Assembly (NCBI GenBank): GCA_031547885.1
Contig: JAVBRO010000001.1
Location: 186,001 to 250,000 of the forward strand
From: UBA940 sp031547885
GTDB taxonomy: Bacteria; Bacteroidota; Bacteroidia; Bacteroidales; Rikenellaceae
Direction of reading: 5' to 3'
DNA: 64,000 nt
Shown: positions 49,697-57,714 of the stretch, piece by piece
Layout of the letters: each line of letters starts with the position of its first letter
Position numbering within the stretch: the stretch's first letter is position 1
Translations under genes and position numbers: made by a program
The notes under the pieces: model-generated
What the model was told of the DNA's origin: nothing
What the model saw: the letters and a program-made list of their open reading frames with translations, nothing else
The model's database searches: none

Positions 49697-50812
49697 ATGT
49701 CAAAAAAGATATTAGCATACCTGACATTGCTCTTCGCGGTCGCCTCTTTGACGAACTGTGTCAAGGGGCGTGATGACAGCGATCGCGGTTCGACGGAGAA
49801 AAACGATCAGGCTTTGAAATCATTCGTACTGGTTTCCGGCAGTAATTTCTACCATCCGGCGATCAATTACGAAGAGGGGCGGATAAACGTGGGCGGTATT
49901 GCGCGCGGAATGATTATTAACGAGGCAAAGGTCGGGCTCGAAAAAGGAGCGTCCATATCGCCCGATCCGGCCTCACGGCTCGGCAGTTGGGGCAAAAATG
50001 AAGAGTTCACAGTCACTTCCGCCGCCGGCGTCCAAAAAAAGTTTACCGTTACGCTTACGGATTATGACGAAGACGAGGAGGTCGTTCTTTTCTACGACGA
50101 CTTCAGCAAGCCTGAACTCGACCGTACAAAATGGGATATCCATTTCCGGAGGCATGCGGAAGGGGTCTCGGTCGAAGAGGGCAATCTGGTGATAAAACTG
50201 ATCAAGGATGGAGACACATATAAGGCCGGAGGCGTTACAACTTTAGGCAAGTTTGCTTTAAAATTCGGTAAAGTAGAAGTAAGAGCCAAGTTTGTGAGGG
50301 ATCTTTCACAGGGTGAATTGCCTGCGATCTGGATGATGCCCGTACCGGGACAGTGCAAATACGGCGAACGCAATCCTATGGGCGGAGAGATAGATATTAT
50401 GGAAAGGGTGAAACGGGAGAGTTTTGTGACTCAAACAGTACATTCGTCATATACGGTAGGCGACGAGAGTATCGGAATAGCGCCCCACCGGGGACTCGGG
50501 ATACATTATCAGAAGTCGTTCATCACAGGGAAAGAGCACGACTGGCACGTTTACGGATGCGAGATCACCCCGACGCAGATAAAACTGTACACGGACGGCG
50601 TATTGATCTTCACTTACAACAAACTCGAAGAACGAGCCGACGAATTGTATCAATGGCCTTTCGATGTCTATTTCTATCTCAACATAAACAATGCGGATGG
50701 TATGACCATGGGCGGCGGCGATCCGATCGATGCAGAGCTGCCTGCCCAGATGAATATCGATTGGGTAAAGATAACGGCCAATGAATGGAATTCACTCGAA
50801 AGTTTTTATTAG
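49697..50812 (+). CDS. GH16 endo-glycosidase lipoprotein with DUF5018-like N-terminus
   Basis: A 371-aa lipoprotein (lipobox SLTNC, Cys near residue 21). Residues ~35-115 form a DUF5018-like sandwich (LKSFVLVSGSNFYHPAINYEEGRI). The GH16 domain follows: FYDDFSKPELDRTKWDIHFRR, LPAIWMMP, the catalytic motif GGEIDIMERV near residue 233 (E-x-D-x-x-E, beta-bulge type), and a conserved C-terminal WVKITANEW. GH16 enzymes of Bacteroidales cleave beta-glucans, agars or mucin O-glycan poly-LacNAc. Neighbouring sulfatase, GH20 and GH29 favour the last. It starts a tight operon to 56978. Confidence 0.9.
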   Translation: MSKKILAYLTLLFAVASLTNCVKGRDDSDRGSTEKNDQALKSFVLVSGSNFYHPAINYEEGRINVGGIARGMIINEAKVGLEKGASISPDPASRLGSWGKNEEFTVTSAAGVQKKFTVTLTDYDEDEEVVLFYDDFSKPELDRTKWDIHFRRHAEGVSVEEGNLVIKLIKDGDTYKAGGVTTLGKFALKFGKVEVRAKFVRDLSQGELPAIWMMPVPGQCKYGERNPMGGEIDIMERVKRESFVTQTVHSSYTVGDESIGIAPHRGLGIHYQKSFITGKEHDWHVYGCEITPTQIKLYTDGVLIFTYNKLEERADELYQWPFDVYFYLNINNADGMTMGGGDPIDAELPAQMNIDWVKITANEWNSLESFY

Positions 50813-50815
50813 AAT

Positions 50816-51691
50816 ATGAAAAAGTTTATATTTACAATGGCGGCGATAATGGCGGTAGCCTTCTGTCCGCAAGGGATTTTTGCAGGAAAACCGCAGGATG
50901 CGGAAGTGTCGAAAAACAGGGAAACGCGGAAGAAAAAGACAGAAAAAGGCGAAAGCGGCCGCATTTTATTTTATGATGATTTTTCGGCCCCGGAACTCGA
51001 TGCCGCCAAATGGAGCATACACTTCCGAAGGGATGCCGAAGGTGTATCGATAGAGGACGGCAATCTTATCATACGCCTGCTAAAAGTGGGAGAAGAATAC
51101 AAAGCCGGAGGGATAACCACTAAAGATAAATTTGCCATCCAGTACGGCAAGATAGAGGTGCGTTCGCGTTTTGTCAGGGATCTATCTTCCGGAGAGCTGC
51201 CCGCGATCTGGATGATGCCCGTTCCCGGAACGTGCAAATATGTGGAATCCAACCCCGGCGGCGGCGAGATAGATATCATGGAGAGGGTCAAACGGGAAAA
51301 CGTTATCCACCAGACGTGCCACTCGGCCTACACGACGGGAGAGCCTAATCTGGGAGTGACACGCAACGGAGGCAACACGGTTCAAATCCCGATAGAGGGG
51401 GAAGTATTCGACTGGCATGTCTATGGATTCGAGAACACGCCCGACGAACTGCGCTTCTATTTCGACGGCGAACTGACTTTTACTTACCGCAAAATGGAGA
51501 ATGCCGACGAACTTTACCAATGGCCCTACGACGTACCTTTCTACCTGAACATCAACACAGCTATAGGCGCCGAGGGCAAATGGCCCGGGCCGCTGCCCGA
51601 AGACGACAGCGAACTGCCCGCAGAAATGGCGGTCGATTGGGTGAAAATAACGGCAAACGAATATACAACTTCGGACAACTATTACGAGTAG
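50816..51691 (+). CDS. GH16 endo-glycosidase, second copy
   Basis: A 291-aa protein with a cleavable-type signal (MKKFIFTMAAIMAVAFCPQGIFA), a Lys/Glu-rich linker (ETRKKKTEKG) and one GH16 domain with GGEIDIMERV near residue 154. It is clearly a paralogue of the upstream GH16 (shared FYDDFS.PELD, YKAGG, DELYQWP, DWVKITANE) without the DUF5018 part. It starts 3 bp after that gene. The two may act at different sites, one lipid-anchored and one soluble; that split is an inference. Confidence 0.9.
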   Translation: MKKFIFTMAAIMAVAFCPQGIFAGKPQDAEVSKNRETRKKKTEKGESGRILFYDDFSAPELDAAKWSIHFRRDAEGVSIEDGNLIIRLLKVGEEYKAGGITTKDKFAIQYGKIEVRSRFVRDLSSGELPAIWMMPVPGTCKYVESNPGGGEIDIMERVKRENVIHQTCHSAYTTGEPNLGVTRNGGNTVQIPIEGEVFDWHVYGFENTPDELRFYFDGELTFTYRKMENADELYQWPYDVPFYLNINTAIGAEGKWPGPLPEDDSELPAEMAVDWVKITANEYTTSDNYYE

Positions 51692-51724
51692 ATAACAAAC
51701 AAGTGAGAAAACAGATTAAATACG

Positions 51725-53293
51725 ATGAGCAATCTCGAGAGTAAGATAGGGTACCTGATGACTCTAGCGGCCCCGGCGGTTGCAGGTTTGGCGTCATGCG
51801 CCGCGGAAAGGCAGGAAGAGAAGCCTCTCAATGTGATCTATATAATGACCGACGATCATTCGTACCAGACCATCAGCGCGTATGACGGCAGATATATCTC
51901 GACCCCCAACCTGGACAGGATAGCGGACGAAGGAGTGCTGTTCCGCAGCGCATACGTCGCCAATTCTCTGAGCGGCCCGAGCAGGGCGTGCCTGATGACA
52001 GGCAAGTTCAGCCACAAGAACGGACTCCGCGATAATTCGAGCGTTTTCGACGGCCGCCAACAGACACTGCCCAACCTTCTGCACGAGGCCGGATATCAGA
52101 CGGCGGTCATAGGCAAGTGGCATCTGGTAAGCGACCCTGTGGGATTCGATTACTGGAACATACTGGTAAATCAGGGCGAATATTACAATCCGTACTTCGT
52201 GGAGATGGGGGAAAAGAGCCGGCGCGAAGGATATGCAACGGATATCACGACCGACATCGCGCTCGAGTGGCTTGAGACAGGACGGAATAAGGAGAAGCCT
52301 TTCTGCCTGCTGCTGCATCACAAGGCGCCGCACCGCACCTGGATGCCCAACCTGCACGACCTGGGGACTTTCGACGACAGGGATTTCCCGCTGCCCGATA
52401 ACTTCTGGGACGATTATGAAGAACGCCCCGGAGCGGCCCATCAGAGGATGAGCATAGTCCGCGACATGGACGTTATCTACGATCTCAAGATGACGGACAA
52501 AGAGCGTGAGATAAAAGGAGAGGTTCCGTCTCTCGAGGGTGCCGGAAGGGCGGTCGTCAATTCCCTGACGCCGGAACAGCGCGCCGTGTGGGATGCATAT
52601 TACCAGCCGTTGATCGAAGATTTCAAAGCGAGGGGCATGACAGGGGAAGAGCTGGCATACTGGAAGTTCCAGCGCTACATGAAGGATTATCTGGCATGCA
52701 TAAAATCGGTCGACGATAATGTCGGCAGGGTGCTCGATTATCTCGAGAAAAACGGGATGCTCGAAAACACTGTGATAATCTACACTTCCGACCAGGGATT
52801 CTATATGGGCGAGCACGGATGGTTCGACAAAAGGTTCATGTACGAGGAGTCTTTCCGCACACCCCTTATGATCCGCATGCCGGAAGGGAGAGGTAAAAAA
52901 GGCGAGTCTTCGCTGTTCGTCCAGAATATAGACTACGCCCCAACCATACTCGAATTGATGAACGCGGCAGTGCCGGCTGATATGCAGGGAGTTTCGCTTG
53001 TGCCGATCCTCAAGGGGGAGGAACCGGAAGATTGGAGAAAATCGCTATATTACCACTTCTATGAAAACACGGACGACCATGCGGTCAGCAGGCACTACGG
53101 TGTCAGGACGGACCGGTACAAGCTGATACGTTTCTACGATCCGGTCGATGCGTGGGAAATGTACGATATGCAGAGCGATCCTGGCGAGATGAAAAACGTA
53201 TATGACGATGCCGCATATGCGGAAGCTCGCGAAGAATTGACAGCAGAACTGGCCCGCCTGCGCGAAACCTACCAGGATTCCGACGGCGACTGA
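51725..53293 (+). CDS. Ser-type sulfatase, GlcNAc-6-O-sulfatase-like (S1_11-like)
   Basis: A 522-aa lipoprotein-like sulfatase (LASC near residue 20). It has the metal motif IYIMTDDHSYQ and the signature NSLSGPSRACLMTGK (near 78-92), in which Ser is the residue converted to formylglycine. GKWHL, HKAPHRTW and YTSDQGFYMGEHGWFDKRF follow. Overall sequence is close to GlcNAc-6-O-sulfatases of Bacteroides. The Ser form needs an anaerobic sulfatase-maturating enzyme, which is not in this window. It probably exposes GlcNAc to the GH20 two genes on. Confidence 0.9.
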   Translation: MSNLESKIGYLMTLAAPAVAGLASCAAERQEEKPLNVIYIMTDDHSYQTISAYDGRYISTPNLDRIADEGVLFRSAYVANSLSGPSRACLMTGKFSHKNGLRDNSSVFDGRQQTLPNLLHEAGYQTAVIGKWHLVSDPVGFDYWNILVNQGEYYNPYFVEMGEKSRREGYATDITTDIALEWLETGRNKEKPFCLLLHHKAPHRTWMPNLHDLGTFDDRDFPLPDNFWDDYEERPGAAHQRMSIVRDMDVIYDLKMTDKEREIKGEVPSLEGAGRAVVNSLTPEQRAVWDAYYQPLIEDFKARGMTGEELAYWKFQRYMKDYLACIKSVDDNVGRVLDYLEKNGMLENTVIIYTSDQGFYMGEHGWFDKRFMYEESFRTPLMIRMPEGRGKKGESSLFVQNIDYAPTILELMNAAVPADMQGVSLVPILKGEEPEDWRKSLYYHFYENTDDHAVSRHYGVRTDRYKLIRFYDPVDAWEMYDMQSDPGEMKNVYDDAAYAEAREELTAELARLRETYQDSDGD

Positions 53294-53317
53294 AAGCCGA
53301 TATAAAAAAGTGAAAAT

Positions 53318-53719
53318 ATGGCAAAGGCATTTCCCGCATGTGTTTTAGGATTGGCCGGCACGATAACGGCACCGCTTACAGTATGCGCCGGATCTCCGGA
53401 AAACAAGCCGCATGTAATACTGATCGTTACCGACCAGCATAGGTGGGATGCCATAGGATGTGCAGGAAAGGCTCCTGTGATTTCGCCGAATACAGACCGT
53501 CTGGCCGCCGACGAAGAACAGCTTTTCGACCTCTGTAAAGACGAATATGAAACCAACGATCTGTTGCAGGATAAAAAATATGCGAAAACGCTTGAAAAAT
53601 TCCGGGCGGCAATGACCGGACATCTTTCCGAAAGAGGCGAAGAGTGGGTGAAGGACGGAGAGATGGTATTGAGAACCGGCAACCTGCTCTATAGTCCGAA
53701 TTATCCTGATAGTAAATAA
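53318..53719 (+). pseudogene. Internally deleted sulfatase (133 codons)
   Basis: The N-terminal part (signal peptide, then KPHVILIVTDQHRWDAIGCAGKAPVISPN.DRLA) is a sulfatase start with the first metal Asp. At about residue 66 it passes in frame (AADEEQLFDLCKDEYE) into a typical sulfatase C-terminus (TNDLLQDKKYAKTLEKFRAAM, EEWVKDGEM). Some 350-400 residues, including C/S-x-P-x-R, are absent, so it cannot be catalytic. The frame is open and signals intact, so an exported 133-aa product is possible. It comes from a different sulfatase subfamily than its neighbour. Confidence 0.82.
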
Positions 53720-53731
53720 TCGTTATAAAAA

Positions 53732-55354
53732 ATGCTTAAAAAATCAATATTTCTCACCTTCTGCGCATTATTCGTGAATAGCGCGATCGGTAAAGATGAA
53801 CTGCATATCATTCCCGCGCCCGAAAAATACGTGATAAAGAGCGGCCATTTCATTATTAATCCTTCGACAGTCATCCGCCTGCCGGACGGAAGCGGCGATA
53901 TGCGAATGGCTGCAGAAGTTTTCAGGGGATTGTTCTCCAAGGCGGCAGGCATCGACCTGAAAACATCCGTTAAAGGGAAAGGCGGAACGAACGTCATCGA
54001 ATGCAAATTATCCGAGGAGATCAAAGGAGACGAAGCATACCGGCTCGAGGTCAAACCAGGCGGGATAATCATCGAGGCCCGCACCCCGCACGGTCTTTTC
54101 TACGGGTTCCAGACCCTGCGGCAGTTGCTCCCGGCAGAAATCGAAAGCCCGGAGCGGATCGACGGAGTGGAATGGCGGATCCCATGCGTGAAAATAGAGG
54201 ACAATCCGGTGTTCGGATACCGCGGAATGATGCTCGATCCGGTCCGCCACTTTATGCCTAAGGAGTTCGTCATGAAGTTCATCGACCTTCTGGCATATCA
54301 CAAGCTCAACACATTCCACTGGCATCTGACCGACGACCAGGGATGGCGCATCGAGATAGAGAAATATCCGAAGCTGACATCCGTGGGCGGATTCCGCAAC
54401 CGCACCCTTGTCGGCCATGCGAGGAATAAGCCGCCATACGAATGGGATCAGACGCGGTACGGGGGCTTTTATACCAAAGAAGATATAAGGGAAGTTGTCG
54501 AGTATGCCCGCAGTCGTTTCGTCACCGTCATACCCGAGATCGAAATGCCCGGGCACGCCGTCGCCGCACTGGCGGCCTATCCCGAGTACTCATGTTCAGG
54601 CGGACCTTTCGAAGTGGAAGGCATGTGGGGTGTTTTCAACGACATATTCTGCTGTCGAGAGGAAACTTTCGGTTTCCTTGAGGACATCCTGGACGAGGTG
54701 ATGGAGCTTTTCCCATCGGAATATATTCATATCGGCGGGGACGAAGCCCCGAAGATCCGCTGGAAGCGCTGCCACGCCTGTCAGGAAATGATGAAAGAGC
54801 AGGGATTGGAAACAGAGGAGCAGTTGCAGACGTATTTTGTCGGCAGGATCGAAAATTACCTGAGTTCGCACGGGCGCAGGATCATAGGCTGGGACGAGAT
54901 AATGGAAGGCGGCTGCCCGCAGCGTGCCACCGTGATGTCGTGGCGCGGCATCAAAGGCGGCGTCGAGGCTGCGAGGCAGGGCTACGACGTGATAATGGCT
55001 CCAAACACACATCTCTATTTCAACCATTACCAGGCCGATCCGGCGTCCGAACCGCTGGCGCAGGGAGGTTTTTCGCCGCTGGAAAAGGTCTACGCTTTCG
55101 ATCCGGTGCCGCACGAACTGACCCCGGAAGAAGCGGTTCATATCAGAGGGATACAGGCCAACACATGGTCGGAGTATATAGCCACGCCCGAACATATGGA
55201 ATATATGCTTTTCCCGCGTGCCGCCGCACTGTCGGAACTGGCGTGGTCGCGGCCGGAAAACAGGGATTATGATCATTTTTTGCAGCGGCTGGAACATATA
55301 TTCAAAAGATACGACTATCTTGGGGTGAATTATTGCGACAAATCACTGCGATAG
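53732..55354 (+). CDS. GH20 beta-N-acetylhexosaminidase
   Basis: A 540-aa exported enzyme (signal MLKKSIFLTFCALFVNSAIG). It has the N-terminal GH20b domain (HIIPAPEKYVIKSGHF..) and the catalytic barrel: FHWHLTDDQGWRIEI, PEIEMPGHAVAALAAYP, and the Asp-Glu pair in YIHIGGDEAPK near residues 336-337. Length is normal. It removes terminal GlcNAc or GalNAc using the substrate acetamido group. It starts 12 bp after the sulfatase remnant. Confidence 0.95.
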   Translation: MLKKSIFLTFCALFVNSAIGKDELHIIPAPEKYVIKSGHFIINPSTVIRLPDGSGDMRMAAEVFRGLFSKAAGIDLKTSVKGKGGTNVIECKLSEEIKGDEAYRLEVKPGGIIIEARTPHGLFYGFQTLRQLLPAEIESPERIDGVEWRIPCVKIEDNPVFGYRGMMLDPVRHFMPKEFVMKFIDLLAYHKLNTFHWHLTDDQGWRIEIEKYPKLTSVGGFRNRTLVGHARNKPPYEWDQTRYGGFYTKEDIREVVEYARSRFVTVIPEIEMPGHAVAALAAYPEYSCSGGPFEVEGMWGVFNDIFCCREETFGFLEDILDEVMELFPSEYIHIGGDEAPKIRWKRCHACQEMMKEQGLETEEQLQTYFVGRIENYLSSHGRRIIGWDEIMEGGCPQRATVMSWRGIKGGVEAARQGYDVIMAPNTHLYFNHYQADPASEPLAQGGFSPLEKVYAFDPVPHELTPEEAVHIRGIQANTWSEYIATPEHMEYMLFPRAAALSELAWSRPENRDYDHFLQRLEHIFKRYDYLGVNYCDKSLR

Positions 55355-55529
55355 ATTTTACACAACGAAACCGGTAAACATCCACATATTGCTGTTGCTG
55401 CCGGCATTATGCTGCTCGGGACTGTGCGATCCCGGATATGTTTTCAAGCCGTGGAAGATCTAAACCGCAGGACGGGAGAAGGAACGTTCAACGTACGGAT
55501 AAAACCCTAACCTAATCTAAATAACGACT
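55355..55529. other. Spacer between GH20 and GH29 with a possible gene remnant
   Basis: The frame from ~55380 reads HILLLLPALCCSGLCDPGYVFKPWKI then stops, resembling a signal peptide with no protein behind it. No terminator is seen. Confidence 0.4.
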
Positions 55530-56978
55530 ATGAAAATCAGGAAGATCACAAGTTTCATTCCGCTCCTTACGCTGTTGTCCGCCGGTTGTGCAGACCCGGC
55601 ACGTGACGTCCACGGCGTAGGTTCGGTCGTTCCATCGCCGCAGCAGGTCGAATGGCAGAAGATGGAGTACTATATGTTCGCCCACTTCGGGCCGAACACT
55701 TTCACCGACAAGGAATGGGGGGACGGCAGCGAGAACCCCGACGTTTTCAACCCTTCGGCACTGGACTGCCGCCAGTGGGCAGCAACCGCAAAGGCCGCCG
55801 GAATGACCGGGATAATAATCACCGGCAAACATCACGACGGTTTCTGCCTCTGGCCCAGCCGGTACAGCACGCACACCGTGCGCGAAAGCAAATGGCGGGA
55901 CGGCAAGGGCGACGTGCTGCGCGAACTGTCGGATGCCTGCCGCGAATACGGATTGAAATTCGGCGTTTATGTCTCCCCCTGGGACAGGAACCATCCCGCT
56001 TACGGAACCCCTGAGTACAACGATATCTATGCCGCCACCCTGCGCGAGGTCCTGACCGGCTACGGCGATGTGTTCGAATTGTGGCTGGACGGGGCCAACG
56101 GAGAGGGACCGAACGGCAAAAAACAAGAATACGACTGGGATCTGTTCCATCGCACGATATACGAATGCCGGCCTAACGTCATTGTCTTTAGCGATATCGG
56201 CCCCGGCTGCCGCTGGATAGGCAACGAGAGGGGTTATGCAGGGGAGACCAACTGGTCGAGGTTGAACACTGCCGGATTCACCCCGGGACACGGTGCTCCG
56301 CCTGTCGATACTCTGAACTCGGGGAACATATACGGGACGTCATGGGTGCCGGGAGAGGCAGATGTTTCGATACGTCCCGGATGGTTCTACAGTCCGGCGA
56401 CTGACGATAAAGTCAAAAGCACGGAAAAACTCTTAGACATATATTGCGCGTCGGTCGGCCGCAACGCCAATCTTCTGCTGAATGTTCCACCCGACAGGAA
56501 CGGACGCATCCATCCTGCCGATTCGATCCGTTTGATGGAGTTACGGGCGGTTCTCGACAATACGTTCCACACAAATTTCGCATCCGGCGCTAAAGTCAGA
56601 GCAGACGGTTCCGGGACAGCGGATGTTCTTGCAGACGGCGATTATGACACGTATTGGCAGGCGAAAAGGAGCGGCGGCAATGTTCTTGAACTTACGCTTC
56701 CCGAAGTACACTCTTTCGACATGCTCGTTCTGCAGGAATATATTCCTTTGGGACAGAAAATTGCCGGCTGGGATGCCGAATATTACGATGCCGGCGCCGG
56801 CGCCTGGAGACCGTTGGCTTCGGGAACGACCATCGGCTATAAACGCATAGTCCGTTTTGATGAGGTATCCACGGATAAGATACGTATCGGGATCACCCGC
56901 CTGCTCGGCAGACCTTCGTTAAGCGAGATCGGACTATATAAATGTTGCTCCGTGCCCACGGAACTTCTCATACTGTAG
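55530..56978 (+). CDS. GH29 alpha-L-fucosidase lipoprotein with C-terminal F5/8-type domain
   Basis: A 482-aa lipoprotein (LLSAGC, Cys near residue 19). The catalytic barrel has the pattern WQKMEYYMFAHFGPNTFTDKEWG, GKHHDGFCLWPS, and the nucleophile Asp in FELWLDGANG (near 187). The C-terminal ~120 residues (VRADGSGTADVLADGDYDTYWQAK..) resemble a discoidin/CBM32-type carbohydrate-binding domain. The likely activity is release of alpha-1,2 or 1,3/4-linked fucose from host glycans. Two strong hairpins follow. Confidence 0.93.
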   Translation: MKIRKITSFIPLLTLLSAGCADPARDVHGVGSVVPSPQQVEWQKMEYYMFAHFGPNTFTDKEWGDGSENPDVFNPSALDCRQWAATAKAAGMTGIIITGKHHDGFCLWPSRYSTHTVRESKWRDGKGDVLRELSDACREYGLKFGVYVSPWDRNHPAYGTPEYNDIYAATLREVLTGYGDVFELWLDGANGEGPNGKKQEYDWDLFHRTIYECRPNVIVFSDIGPGCRWIGNERGYAGETNWSRLNTAGFTPGHGAPPVDTLNSGNIYGTSWVPGEADVSIRPGWFYSPATDDKVKSTEKLLDIYCASVGRNANLLLNVPPDRNGRIHPADSIRLMELRAVLDNTFHTNFASGAKVRADGSGTADVLADGDYDTYWQAKRSGGNVLELTLPEVHSFDMLVLQEYIPLGQKIAGWDAEYYDAGAGAWRPLASGTTIGYKRIVRFDEVSTDKIRIGITRLLGRPSLSEIGLYKCCSVPTELLIL

Positions 56979-57040
56979 ATCGGGCTATTGTGAGAATTAA
57001 TCGTGCCCGTTTTCCCCGCTGAGAAATATGATAAAAGTGT

Positions 57041-57080
57041 AACAACCTGCAATTTAGTGTATTGCAGGTTGTTCTATTTT
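57041..57080 (+). terminator. Terminator of the glycan-degradation operon
   Basis: AACAACCTGCAAT-ttagtgt-ATTGCAGGTTGTT followed by CTATTTT. Confidence 0.85.
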
Positions 57081-57089
57081 CCGCAAAAT

Positions 57090-57130
57090 GGCATTCAAAC
57101 CCGCACTGATGAAGTGCGGGTTTGAATGCC
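57090..57130. repeat. Second perfect 18-bp hairpin
   Basis: 57090-57107 (GGCATTCAAACCCGCACT) pairs exactly with 57113-57130 around a 5-nt loop. No T-run follows, so its role as a terminator is doubtful. Confidence 0.85.
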
Positions 57131-57714
57131 GGTATATGCCATTATTGTTTTTCGACCTTTAAGAAGTGTACCGCAGACAATGAGTGCATGAGGAGATGCT
57201 GCCGACCTCGCAATTGATACTGCCCGTCAGCTATTCTTGAATTTTTTTTTAGAAAAACATCAAATTAACTTAAAAATAACAGCGGCGGTTGGCGTGGAAT
57301 TAAGCACACAATTTACAGACCGTTATGTGTGATTATGAATCTGAACATTTCACTTAGCCGATGATGCGGTTCTTAAAAATGGCTTTCAGCGCAGGCGAGA
57401 GCGGCTTCTTTTTGCAATATTTTTATAACTTTGCCCTGAATCTGTTAAAAAACAATCGTACTCAGCGATTGTTCCCCAAAAGAAGCAATGCCTGATGATC
57501 ATTATCAGGCGGGATCGTAGAGAGAGAGTTAACAGTGAGAAAGTAAAAATCCCCGGGATTACCAATCATTTTAAAAATGCTTTTTATCCATGCAGGACTG
57601 TATGGCAGGGAATGCTTTGTATTTACCTGAACGTCCGGCATGAAATACCATGGCAAATAATTGAAGAAATAGACTGTACCACATTTTTATTTAACCCTAA
57701 CTAATTTGCAAATC
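57131..57714. promoter_or_regulatory. Long leader region of the fimbrillin/FISUMP-SusC locus
   Basis: No gene seen. TAACTTTG (57426-57433) is a -7 match and predicts a leader of about 280 nt. The leader contains AACAATCG-tactcag-CGATTGTT (57451-57473). Confidence 0.55.
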
